Positions 6,460 through 14,685 of a stretch of DNA of 38,600 bases are shown piece after piece. Source of the stretch: an uncultured Lachnospiraceae bacterium (lineage in GTDB: Bacteria; Bacillota; Clostridia; Lachnospirales; Lachnospiraceae). Both the position numbers and the translations under genes were made by a program. The notes under the pieces are model-generated. The model saw nothing but the letters and a program-made list of their open reading frames with translations, had not been told where the DNA came from and did not search any database. The first letter of the stretch is position 1. Each line of letters begins with the position of its first letter. The stretch covers positions 1 through 38,600 of the forward strand of contig CAJUDZ010000029.1 of assembly GCA_910584965.1 (NCBI GenBank), in the 5' to 3' direction.

Positions 6460-7752
6460 ATGGAACAATATGCGATTAAAGGTGGGAATCCGTTAGTCGG
6501 GGAAGTGGAAATCGGCGGCGCAAAGAATGCAGCGCTGGCGATTCTGGCCGCGGCTGTCATGACGGACGAGACTGTTTTGATAGAAAATGTACCGGATGTA
6601 AGAGATACCAATGTGTTATTGCAGGCGATGGAAAGCGTTGGCGTTATCGTAACGAAGATAGACAGACATACGATAAAAGTCAATGCGGCTCAGGTTCATG
6701 ACCTGATTATTGAAGACGATTATATCAAAAAAATCAGAGCGTCTTATTATCTGATAGGCGCGCTTCTTGGAAAATACAGAAAGGCCGAAGTGGCGCTGCC
6801 GGGCGGCTGTAATATCGGGCTGCGGCCGATCGACCAGCATATCAAAGGCTTTCGCGCGCTTGGCGCCAATGTCAGAATCGAACATGGTCTGATTATTACC
6901 GAAACGGATAAATTAATCGGCAGTCACGTTTATATGGACGTCGTATCGGTCGGCGCTACCATTAATGTGATGATGGCGGCTGTCATGGCAGAAGGACAGA
7001 CGACTGTTGAGAATGCGGCGAAGGAACCTCATGTTGTAGATCTGGCAAACTTTTTAAACAGCATGGGCGCCAATATTAAAGGCGCGGGCACGGACGTGAT
7101 TAAAATCAAGGGCGTTCCCAGACTGCACGGGACGGAATATACGATTATTCCGGATCAGATTGAAGCCGGTACTTTTATGTTTGCGGCGGCGGTGACGAAG
7201 GGGGATGTGACGGTTAAAAATGTCATTCCGAAGCATCTGGAATCCATCAGCGCAAAACTTCTGGAGATTGGATGCGAGTTGGAAGAATCCGACGACGCGG
7301 TCCGGGTGGTTGCTTCCAAACCTCTTGGGCATACTCATGTTAAAACGCTTCCTTATCCGGGATTCCCGACGGACATGCAGCCGCAGATTACGGTTGCGCT
7401 CGGACTTTCCGGCGGAACGAGCATTGTAACGGAAAGTATTTTCGAAAACCGCTTTAAATATGTGGACGAGCTTACCAGAATGGGCGCAAATATCAAAGTG
7501 GAAAGCAATACCGCGATTATCGACGGTGTTGAAAAATATACCGGGGCGAGCATATCGGCGCCTGATCTTCGCGCAGGGGCTGCGCTTGTCATTGCGGCGC
7601 TGGCGGCGGAAGGTACGACAACAATCGACGATATCCAGTATATCGAACGCGGCTATGAGGATTTCGATTTGAAACTGCAGTCTCTGGGCGCGCAGATTGA
7701 GAAGATCAGTACCGAGAGAGAACTTCAGAAATTCAAACTGAGAGTAGTCTGA
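6460..7752 (+). CDS. murA: UDP-N-acetylglucosamine 1-carboxyvinyltransferase
   Basis: MurA transfers enolpyruvate from PEP to UDP-GlcNAc in the cytoplasm, the first committed step of peptidoglycan synthesis. The 430-residue length is standard. The N-terminal GGAKNAALAI holds the conserved Lys-Asn pair, and PGGCNIGLRPIDQHIKG carries the catalytic Cys117 that fosfomycin alkylates, so a fosfomycin-sensitive form is expected. The second inside-out barrel half includes YPGFPTDMQPQ and the C-terminal RGYEDFDLKLQSLGA. The start has AGGGGAC upstream. It is monocistronic, with its own promoter (6313) and terminator (7766). Many Firmicutes carry two murA copies; which one this is cannot be told here. 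Confidence 0.96.
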   Translation: MEQYAIKGGNPLVGEVEIGGAKNAALAILAAAVMTDETVLIENVPDVRDTNVLLQAMESVGVIVTKIDRHTIKVNAAQVHDLIIEDDYIKKIRASYYLIGALLGKYRKAEVALPGGCNIGLRPIDQHIKGFRALGANVRIEHGLIITETDKLIGSHVYMDVVSVGATINVMMAAVMAEGQTTVENAAKEPHVVDLANFLNSMGANIKGAGTDVIKIKGVPRLHGTEYTIIPDQIEAGTFMFAAAVTKGDVTVKNVIPKHLESISAKLLEIGCELEESDDAVRVVASKPLGHTHVKTLPYPGFPTDMQPQITVALGLSGGTSIVTESIFENRFKYVDELTRMGANIKVESNTAIIDGVEKYTGASISAPDLRAGAALVIAALAAEGTTTIDDIQYIERGYEDFDLKLQSLGAQIEKISTERELQKFKLRVV

Positions 7753-7765
7753 CACGGGGATTCGC

Positions 7766-7797
7766 CGGCAGGTGATGACTGCCGATTAATTTTTTTT
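7766..7797 (+). terminator. intrinsic terminator of murA
   Basis: Stem CGGCAG (7766-7771) / CTGCCG (7779-7784) with a seven-base loop, followed by ATTAA and a run of seven to eight T. Confidence 0.8.
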
Positions 7798-7817
7798 GAA
7801 AGTTTGAACGATTTCTA

Positions 7818-7846
7818 TTGACAGTCTTATGCAATAGGTGTATGTT
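7818..7846 (+). promoter_or_regulatory. sigma-A promoter of the riboswitch-metK unit
   Basis: Perfect TTGACA (7818-7823), 17-base spacer, TATGTT (7841-7846). Transcription would start near 7853 and run into the SAM riboswitch. Confidence 0.8.
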
Positions 7847-7890
7847 ACTTGTAGACGTCATACAGATATGAAAATTCAATATTGTGTGTT

Positions 7891-8055
7891 CTCTTATTCA
7901 GAGTGGCGGAGGTACATAGGACCGGTGAAACCACAGCAACCCCAATATGGAAGGTGCTAACCTGAGCGAACAAACTGCCATGCGGCAGCTCGAACAATAA
8001 GAGGATTTGATTATCGACTGTCAGGTCCGCTTATTTAGAATAAGCGGATTTTTTT
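7891..8055 (+). promoter_or_regulatory. SAM-I (S-box) riboswitch with expression-platform terminator
   Basis: The aptamer closes with P1 arms CTCTTATT (7891-7898) and AATAAGAG (7996-8003). Inside are the S-box hallmarks CAGAGTGGCGGAGG, the GACCGGTGAAACC-CAGCAACC segment and AAGGTGCTAACCTGAGC. The platform is a terminator with arms TCCGCTTATT (8026-8035) and AATAAGCGGA (8039-8048) followed by seven T. The 3' P1 strand AATAAG can also pair with CTTATT of the terminator, giving the antiterminator. When S-adenosylmethionine is plentiful P1 holds and transcription stops before metK, so the enzyme making SAM is shut off by its own product. Confidence 0.95.
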
Positions 8056-8118
8056 GTTCCATAGAAATCTCTGTGGAACAGGAATACAAAATTAAGAGAA
8101 AAAAGGAGAAAAGAAGAA

Positions 8119-9306
8119 ATGGAGAAAAGATTATTTACTTCCGAATCAGTGACAGAAGGCCATCCCGATAAAGTCTGCGATGCGATTTCAGACGCCATTC
8201 TGGATGCCTGCATGGAAAAAGACCCGATGAGCCGTGTTGCCTGTGAAACAGCGACCTGTACAGGTTTTGTTCTCGTAACGGGTGAGATCACCACAAACGC
8301 ATATGTGGATATTCAGAAGATCGTGCGCGATACCGTAAAAGAAATCGGTTATACCAAGTCAGAATATGGTTTTGACGGCAACACCTGCGCCGTAATGGTG
8401 GCGATCGACGAGCAGTCCGCGGATATCGCGATGGGCGTTGACAAAGCGCTGGAGGCGAAGCGTCAGGAAATGTCCGAAGAGGAAATTGAAGCGACGGGCG
8501 CCGGCGATCAGGGTATGATGTTCGGCTATGCGACCAACGAGACGGAAGAATTTATGCCTTATCCGATTTCGCTTGCGCACAAACTGGCTTTGCAGTTGAC
8601 GAAAGTGCGGAAAGACGGCACATTGAAATATTTAAGACCTGATGGAAAAAGCCAGGTATCCGTAGAGTACGATGAAAACGGCAAACCGGTAAGGCTGGAA
8701 GCGGTTGTTTTATCGACACAGCATGACGAGGATGTTACACAGGAACAGATTCATGAAGATATCAAAAAATATGTTTTTGATCCGGTGCTTCCGGCAGAAC
8801 TTGTCGATGCGGATACGAAATTCTTCATCAACCCGACAGGCCGTTTCGTAATCGGCGGACCGCACGGCGATGCCGGTCTGACAGGCCGTAAGATTATCGT
8901 TGATACATACGGCGGCTATGCGCGTCACGGCGGCGGCGCTTTTTCCGGAAAAGACTGTACAAAGGTAGACCGTTCCGCAGCTTATGCGGCGCGCTATGTT
9001 GCGAAGAATATCGTTGCGGCAGGTCTTGCGGAGAAATGCGAGATTCAGCTTTCTTACGCGATCGGTGTGGCACATCCGACATCCATCATGGTCGATACTT
9101 TCGGAACCGGAAAAGTTTCCGATGAAAAACTCGTGGAGATTATCCGCGAACAGTTTGACCTTCGTCCGGCCGGCATCATTAAAATGCTTGATCTGCGCCG
9201 CCCGATTTACAAGCAGACAGCGGCTTACGGACACTTTGGCCGCAACGACCTCAATCTGCCCTGGGAAAAACTCGATAAAGTGGATGTTTTGAAGAAGTAT
9301 CTCTGA
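8119..9306 (+). CDS. metK: S-adenosylmethionine synthetase
   Basis: MetK forms S-adenosylmethionine from methionine and ATP. The 395-residue protein has the family signatures: FTSESVTEGHPDKVCD at the N-terminus with the catalytic His, the hexapeptide GAGDQGMMFGYA, the P-loop-like GGGAFSGKDCTKVDRS, and the C-terminal YGHFGRNDLNLPWEKLDK. AAAAAAGGAGAAAAGAAGAA directly before the ATG gives a strong ribosome binding site. It is under the SAM-I riboswitch at 7891-8055, as in many Firmicutes. Its original transcription terminator has been split and duplicated by the insertion sequence downstream (see 9421 and 11012). Confidence 0.97.
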   Translation: MEKRLFTSESVTEGHPDKVCDAISDAILDACMEKDPMSRVACETATCTGFVLVTGEITTNAYVDIQKIVRDTVKEIGYTKSEYGFDGNTCAVMVAIDEQSADIAMGVDKALEAKRQEMSEEEIEATGAGDQGMMFGYATNETEEFMPYPISLAHKLALQLTKVRKDGTLKYLRPDGKSQVSVEYDENGKPVRLEAVVLSTQHDEDVTQEQIHEDIKKYVFDPVLPAELVDADTKFFINPTGRFVIGGPHGDAGLTGRKIIVDTYGGYARHGGGAFSGKDCTKVDRSAAYAARYVAKNIVAAGLAEKCEIQLSYAIGVAHPTSIMVDTFGTGKVSDEKLVEIIREQFDLRPAGIIKMLDLRRPIYKQTAAYGHFGRNDLNLPWEKLDKVDVLKKYL

Positions 9307-9337
9307 TGTGATAAAAGTAATGATGAAAAGATAAGAC

Positions 9338-9397
9338 GTAACAATCCGGTATTTCGCCCGGCAGCACATAGTGCTTCGGTGCGGAGAGGACCGTTAC
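9338..9397. other. structured spacer after metK
   Basis: GTAAC (9338-9342) pairs with GTTAC (9393-9397) and TCC with GGA next to them. An inner stem has AGCAC-ATA-GTGCT (9363-9375) flanked by CCG/CGG. It resembles the AAGCAC hairpin at 15742-15766. No gene is seen between 9307 and 9420; the pairing was judged by eye. Confidence 0.35.
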
Positions 9398-9420
9398 TTT
9401 TACGAAAAGCATTTACGAAA

Positions 9421-9444
9421 AGGATATGCCGAAAGGCATATCCT
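9421..9444 (+). repeat. left copy of a 24-bp direct repeat (target duplication, itself a hairpin)
   Basis: Arms AGGATATGCC and GGCATATCCT around a GAAA loop. An identical 24-base copy lies at 11012-11035 on the far side of the insertion sequence. Here the T-run is missing because the insertion starts at the next base. Confidence 0.85.
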
Positions 9445-9450
9445 CAGACT

Positions 9451-9489
9451 GTAGACAATCATTCTTAAATGTGTGATTGTCTACTTTTT
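9451..9489 (+). terminator. hairpin with T-run inside the IS left end
   Basis: Arms GTAGACAATCA (9451-9461) and TGATTGTCTAC (9474-9484) pair perfectly and are followed by five T. It overlaps the terminal inverted repeat. It should stop transcripts from metK entering the transposase gene and may stand in for the split metK terminator. Confidence 0.7.
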
Positions 9490-9490
9490 A

Positions 9491-9519
9491 TTTAACCTGT
9501 ATTTTCCAAATGGTATAAT
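9491..9519 (+). promoter_or_regulatory. transposase promoter
   Basis: TTTAAC (9491-9496), 17-base spacer ending TGG, then a perfect TATAAT (9514-9519). The TGN before the -10 box makes it an extended -10 promoter. Confidence 0.55.
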
Positions 9520-9548
9520 AATTAATAAGGAAAGGGAGGTTTTTCGTT

Positions 9549-11012
9549 ATGATGGGTAAAAAAGATAGTGCGGAGCGTACACAAATGGAAATAGCAAGTC
9601 TGGAGGACCTCGTACCAAGAAATCATCTCGTCCGAAAACTTGAGGATGGATCGATCTCAGTTTTATTTATGATGAAGTAAAGGGGCTGTATAGTGATTTC
9701 GGACGCGAAAGCATTGACCCGGTCGTTCTGATCAAGATCGCCATGATACAATACATCTTTGGTATCCCGTCTATGAGAAAAACGATCCGGGAGATCGAAG
9801 TCAATTTTGCCTACCGCTGGTATCTTGGTTACGGGATGTACGAAGAAATCCCACATTTTTCTACTTTTGGAAAAAATTACACCAGACGTTTTCAGGACAC
9901 GGACCTGTTCGAGAAAATTTTTGCCAGAATACTGTCAGAAGCTGCGGCTAACGGTTTTCTGGATACAGAAAGTCTCTTCATAGACGGGACACATATAAAA
10001 GCCAGCGCTAATGCCCATAAGTACCGGAATGAGACCATAAAGAAAGAAGCCCGGGTCTATGAAAAGGAACTGCTGGAAGAGATCGGGAAGGACCGGACGG
10101 CACATGGGAAAAAGCCATTAAAGGAAGCAGAAAAAGGACCGGAAGAAATCAGCCGTAAAGTGAGTACGACAGACCCGGACAGCGGCTGGTTCCATAAAGG
10201 AGAACATAAACAGGTCTTTGCCTATTCGGCGAATACCTGCTGTGATAAGAATAACTACAATACCGGACTTTGAAGTAACGGCTGGAAACGTGCATGACAG
10301 CGTATCCTTCTGGGACCTGTACAAACGATTAAAACGGGACTGGAAATATGGGGTATATTATGTTATGGATGCAGGATATAAGATACCAGCAATAACCCGT
10401 CAGCTGATAGAGGATGGAAAGCTCCCGGTGATGCCATACAAAAGACGGATGACGAAGGAGGGCTTCTTCAGAAAGAGTGAATATATCTATGATGAACATT
10501 TTGACTGTTATCTGTGCCCCAACAACCGTATCCTGAAATACAGCACAACAAACAGGGAGGGATACAGAGAATATAAAAGTGACGGATTTCTATGTAAGGA
10601 CTGTCCCAATAAAGGGCAATGTACAGGAAGCCGGAACAGTGTAAAAGTGGTGACCCGGCATGTATGGGAGGATTATATGGAAAAAACCGAAGATATCCGT
10701 CACACAGAGGGAATGAAAGAAAGATACCAAAAACGGAAGGAAACGATCGAACGGATATTTGCGGATGCAAAGGAAAAACACGGAATGAGATATACCCAGT
10801 ACAGAGGATTAGCAAAGGTGAGGATGGAGCTGAACCTCTTATTCGGCTGTATGAATCTAAAGAAAATGGCAGTTTGGAAATGGCGTATAAAGTGGAGCGG
10901 GAAATACCACTCTTTTTATTTTCTAAAAGTCTGTTTAAAGGTGGAAAAAATAATTATGGATGAAAAATGGTTCGGGAATGGCATTCTCCGAACCATTTTG
11001 TCTACAGTCTGA
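9549..11012 (+). pseudogene. IS1182 family transposase, two frameshifts
   Basis: The gene opens at 9549 after AGGGAGGT and reads in frame to about 9648, where a -1 type shift moves it to a second frame (IDLSFIYDEVKGLYSDFGR onward). Near 10260 a second shift moves it to a third frame that ends in TGA at 11010-11012, inside the right terminal repeat. Joined, the product would be a full DDE transposase: DUF772-like N-terminal domain, first Asp in FIDGTHIKASA, second Asp in YYVMDAGYK, a cysteine cluster (YLCPN, CKDCPNKGQC) and Glu in IERIFADAKEKHG. All catalytic residues are kept but sit in different frames, so it cannot make active enzyme unless both shifts are corrected. Confidence 0.88.
10964..10999 (+). 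terminator. hairpin inside the IS right end
   Basis: Arms AAAATGGTTCGG (10964-10975) and CCGAACCATTTT (10988-10999) pair perfectly. It overlaps the start of the right inverted repeat and the last codons of the transposase frame. The A-arm and T-arm make it usable in both directions. Confidence 0.55.
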
Positions 11013-11040
11013 GGATATGCCGAAAGGCATATCCTTTTTT
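11012..11040 (+). terminator. right copy of the 24-bp repeat: original metK terminator with T-run
   Basis: The hairpin (AGGATATGCC / GGCATATCCT, GAAA loop) is here followed by six T, so before the insertion it was a standard intrinsic terminator 115 bases after metK. It now lies 1.7 kb from metK and just ahead of dnaE. Confidence 0.8.
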
Positions 11041-11143
11041 GGCAAAATAATGTATACTGGAATGAAGGGGATTCATCCCAACAGAAGGTTTCGGCAGAAA
11101 TTCCTTCCAGGCCGGCCGAACGGCAGAAACGAGAGGTTTACAC

Positions 11144-14100
11144 ATGGCTTTTGCGCATTTACATGTCCATACGGAATACAGTCTTTTAGACGGTTCGAAC
11201 AAAATCAAAGAATATGTCAGGCGGGTGAAAGAGCTTGGCATGGACAGCGCGGCGATCACGGATCACGGCGTTATGTACGGCGTTATTGATTTTTATAAAG
11301 CGGCAAAGGATGCGGGTATCAAACCGATTCTTGGCTGTGAAGTTTATGTTGCGCCCAATTCCCGTTTTGACAAGGAACTGGTCGGCGGGGAGGACCGCTA
11401 TTACCATCTTGTTCTTCTGGCGGAAAATAATACGGGCTATGAAAACCTGACGAAAATTGTCAGCCGGGGCCATACGGAAGGGTATTATTACAGGCCGCGT
11501 GTGGATATGGAAATCCTGCGTGAATTTCATGAGGGAATTATCGCGCTTTCCGCCTGCCTGGCGGGAGAGGTGCAGCGTTATATTCAGAAAGGCATGCCGG
11601 AGGAAGCGAAGAAATCCGCGCGTAAATATGAGGATTGTTTCGGGAAGGGGAACTTTTTTCTGGAATTACAGGATCACGGCATTCCGGCCCAGAAGACGGT
11701 AAATACGGCGCTCCTTAACATGAGCAGAGAACTGGAAATTCCGCTTGTGGCGACAAACGACGTGCATTATACGTATGCGGAAGACGAAAAATCCCATGAT
11801 ATTCTGCTGTGTCTGCAGACGGGAAAAAAGCTGGCGGATGAAGACCGGCTCCGCTATGTGGGCGGGCAGTATTATGTAAAGAGCGAAGAAGAGATGAAAG
11901 GGCTTTTTCCCTATGCCTGGGAAGCGGTGGAAAATACACAGCGCATTGCGGACCGCTGTCAGGTGGAAATCGAATTTGGCGCATATAAAGTGCCGCATTA
12001 TGAGGTGCCCGACGGGCATGATTCCTGGAGCTATCTGACAAAGCTCTGTCTGGAAGGTCTGAAAAAAAGATACCCGGAGGATGACGGAATGCTCCGGAAG
12101 CGGATGGATTATGAACTGGATATCATTCATACGATGGGATTTGTGGATTATTTTCTCATCGTATGGGATTATATAAACTATTGCCGGGAAAACGGTATTG
12201 CGGTGGGGCCGGGACGCGGTTCGGCGGCGGGAAGCATCGTCTCTTATTCTCTTCGGATTACAGACATCGACCCGATCAAGTACAACCTGCTTTTCGAGCG
12301 TTTTCTGAACCCGGAGCGCGTTTCCATGCCGGATATCGACGTGGATTTCTGCTTTGAACGCAGGCAGGAAGTCATCGACTATGTGGGACGGAAGTACGGT
12401 TCGGATAAAGTAGTGCAGATCGTGACTTTCGGTACGATGGCGGCGAAGGCTGTTATCCGGGATGTGGGACGCGTCATGGATCTTCCCTATGCCTATGTGG
12501 ATTCGATTGCCAAGATGGTTCCAAAGGAACTGAACATCACCATCGATAAGGCGTTGGAAATGAACCCGGAATTTAAAAAGCTTTACACGGAAGACGAACA
12601 GGTCCATGATCTGGTGGATATGTCAAGGCGTCTGGAAGGGCTGCCCCGGCATACGTCCACCCATGCGGCGGGGGTGGTTATCTGTCCGGCGGCGGCAGAA
12701 AATTATGTGCCCCTCTCAAGAGGCGCGGACGGAACGATCAATACCCAGTTTACGATGACGACAATCGAAGAACTGGGTCTTCTGAAAATGGATTTTCTTG
12801 GACTGCGTACCCTGACCGTTATTCAGAATGCCGTTTTTATGGTGGAAAAAGATAAGGGGATTCACATCGATATCGATAACATCGACTATAATGATCAGGC
12901 GGTGCTTGCTTCCATCGGAACCGGCCGGACAGACGGCGTGTTCCAGCTTGAAAGCGGCGGGATGAAGAACTTTATGAAAGAGCTGAAGCCGCAGAGCCTG
13001 GAGGATGTTATCGCGGGCATTTCCCTGTACCGGCCGGGGCCGATGGATTTTATTCCCAGATATATCAAAGGAAAAAACCACCCGGAAACAATCACTTACG
13101 ATTGTCCGCAGCTGGAGCCGATTCTGGAGCCGACCTATGGATGTATTGTCTACCAGGAACAGGTTATGCAGATCGTGCGGGAGCTGGGCGGCTATACGAT
13201 GGGCCGGAGCGATCTGGTGCGCCGTGCCATGAGTAAAAAGAAACAGCATGTCATGGAACAGGAGCGGAAAAACTTTACCTACGGAAACCCGGAGGAGGGC
13301 GTGCCGGGCTGTGTGGAAAACGGCATCAGCGCGCAGGTGGCCGACCACATATACGATACGATGATGGATTTTGCCAAGTACGCTTTCAACAAATCTCATG
13401 CGGCCTGCTATGCGGTGGTGGCATATCAGACCGCATATCTGAAATACTATCATCCGATCGAATTTATGGCGGCGCTTCTGACTTCGGTAATCGATAATTC
13501 GGGGAAAGTGTCGGAATATATTATGGGATGCCGGAGCATGGGAATTGAAATACTGCCGCCCGATATTAACGAGGGCGAAATCGGTTTTTCGGTATCGGGC
13601 AATGCCATCCGCTATGCGCTGACGGCGATCAAGAGCGTGGGGCGGCCCGTGATCGAGATGGTCGTGGAGGAGCGGAACCGGAGAGGCCCTTATACAAACC
13701 TGAAAGATTTTATTTCGAGACTGGCCGATCGCGAAATCAACAAACGAGCTATCGAGAATTTTATCAAAGCGGGCGCAATGGACAGTCTGGGCGGTACGCG
13801 GAAGCAGTTCATGAGCGTATATGTGCAGATTCTGGACAGCATCCATCAGGATAAGAAGAACAATATGGCGGGACAGATTTCCCTGTTTGACATTGCGGGC
13901 GAGGAAGAAAAAGAAAATTATGAAATCAGGCTTCCAGACGTTGGCGAGTATTCCAAAGAAACGAAGCTCGGTTTTGAAAAAGAGGTGCTGGGCATTTATG
14001 TCAGCGGCCACCCGCTGGAAGAATATCAGGAGATCTGGCAGAAGAATATTACCAATAAGACATCGGATTTTCTGTTGGATGAAGAAACTGACACGACTGT

Positions 14101-14593
14101 CGTAAAAGACGGACAGCCCGTAGTCATCGGCGGCATCATTGCGGATAAACGGCTGAAATATACGAAACGGGAACAGGTGATGGCTTTTTTACAGATCGAA
14201 GATCTTCTCGGAACGGCAGAGGTTATCGTGTTTCCGCGGGATTATGAAAAATATTCGGATAAGCTGGCCGAGGACAAAAAGGTGTTCATCAAAGGCCGCG
14301 TCTCCGTGGAGGATGAAAAAGACGCAAAACTGATCTGCGAGAAAATTACGACTTTTGAGGAAATGCCGAAGAAGCTGTGGATAAAGTTCCCGGATAAGGA
14401 GTCTTTTGAAAAAAGAAAAGAAGAACTGATGACGTCGCTCCGGGACTCCGAGGGCGGAGATCAGGTTGTGATCTACATCGAAAGCCCCAGGGCGATGAAG
14501 ACGCTGCCGCCGAATCAGAATGTGAATGCGGACAGCGCGCTGATAGACAGACTGGAATCGCTTTACGGTAAAGAAAATATCAGAGTCGTTTAA
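11144..14593 (+). CDS. dnaE: DNA polymerase III subunit alpha (DnaE type)
   Basis: At 1149 residues this is a DnaE1-size replicative polymerase. It begins with the PHP domain (FAHLHVHTEYSLLDG), and the C-family palm follows with GPGRGSAAGSIVSYSL and the catalytic aspartates in PDIDVDF (Asp399, Asp401). HTSTHAAGVVIC, DLVRRAMSKKK and FNKSHAACYAVVAYQTAYLKYYHP are the usual finger motifs. QISLFD at residues 911-916 is a beta-clamp binding motif, and an OB fold (VVIGGIIADKRLKYTKREQVMAFLQ) lies near the C-terminus. It synthesises DNA at the fork, with PolC as partner in Firmicutes. GAGAGG precedes the start. No good promoter was seen in the 100 bases after the IS; TATACT at 11053-11058 lacks a convincing -35 box. 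Confidence 0.97.
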   Translation: MAFAHLHVHTEYSLLDGSNKIKEYVRRVKELGMDSAAITDHGVMYGVIDFYKAAKDAGIKPILGCEVYVAPNSRFDKELVGGEDRYYHLVLLAENNTGYENLTKIVSRGHTEGYYYRPRVDMEILREFHEGIIALSACLAGEVQRYIQKGMPEEAKKSARKYEDCFGKGNFFLELQDHGIPAQKTVNTALLNMSRELEIPLVATNDVHYTYAEDEKSHDILLCLQTGKKLADEDRLRYVGGQYYVKSEEEMKGLFPYAWEAVENTQRIADRCQVEIEFGAYKVPHYEVPDGHDSWSYLTKLCLEGLKKRYPEDDGMLRKRMDYELDIIHTMGFVDYFLIVWDYINYCRENGIAVGPGRGSAAGSIVSYSLRITDIDPIKYNLLFERFLNPERVSMPDIDVDFCFERRQEVIDYVGRKYGSDKVVQIVTFGTMAAKAVIRDVGRVMDLPYAYVDSIAKMVPKELNITIDKALEMNPEFKKLYTEDEQVHDLVDMSRRLEGLPRHTSTHAAGVVICPAAAENYVPLSRGADGTINTQFTMTTIEELGLLKMDFLGLRTLTVIQNAVFMVEKDKGIHIDIDNIDYNDQAVLASIGTGRTDGVFQLESGGMKNFMKELKPQSLEDVIAGISLYRPGPMDFIPRYIKGKNHPETITYDCPQLEPILEPTYGCIVYQEQVMQIVRELGGYTMGRSDLVRRAMSKKKQHVMEQERKNFTYGNPEEGVPGCVENGISAQVADHIYDTMMDFAKYAFNKSHAACYAVVAYQTAYLKYYHPIEFMAALLTSVIDNSGKVSEYIMGCRSMGIEILPPDINEGEIGFSVSGNAIRYALTAIKSVGRPVIEMVVEERNRRGPYTNLKDFISRLADREINKRAIENFIKAGAMDSLGGTRKQFMSVYVQILDSIHQDKKNNMAGQISLFDIAGEEEKENYEIRLPDVGEYSKETKLGFEKEVLGIYVSGHPLEEYQEIWQKNITNKTSDFLLDEETDTTVVKDGQPVVIGGIIADKRLKYTKREQVMAFLQIEDLLGTAEVIVFPRDYEKYSDKLAEDKKVFIKGRVSVEDEKDAKLICEKITTFEEMPKKLWIKFPDKESFEKRKEELMTSLRDSEGGDQVVIYIESPRAMKTLPPNQNVNADSALIDRLESLYGKENIRVV

Positions 14594-14599
14594 AAAAGA

Positions 14600-14628
14600 T
14601 TGAAAACCCTGAATAATTGGGGTAAAAT
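14600..14628 (+). promoter_or_regulatory. sigma-A promoter of pfkA
   Basis: TTGAAA (14600-14605), 17-base spacer, TAAAAT (14623-14628), directly after the dnaE stop, so pfkA can be transcribed on its own. Confidence 0.7.
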
Positions 14629-14685
14629 GGAATCGGTCAATGAACCAGACAAATTTGCAGACCGGGGAAGGGGCATGGTTATCAT

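Larger units (their letters stand above)
9445..11011 (+). mobile_element. IS1182-like insertion sequence, 1567 bp, defective
   Basis: The ends are perfect 14-bp inverted repeats: CAGACTGTAGACAA at 9445-9458 and its complement TTGTCTACAGTCTG at 10998-11011. The element is flanked by a 24-bp direct repeat, which is the metK terminator hairpin. Inside are an outward-protecting hairpin with T-run at the left end (9451-9489), a promoter, the broken transposase gene and a 12-bp stem hairpin at the right end (10964-10999). Length, single DDE transposase and terminator-type target agree with the IS1182 group. It has been here long enough for the transposase to gain two frameshifts, while both ends remain intact. 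Confidence 0.88.

Noticed and set aside
9549..11012. Programmed frameshifting of the transposase
   Set aside because: Two shifts are needed and neither site shows a clear slippery sequence; simple decay is more likely.
12716..14011. 431-residue open frame on the minus strand inside dnaE
   Set aside because: It is a shadow of dnaE codon use; it has no ribosome binding site, no recognisable domain, and dnaE is certain.
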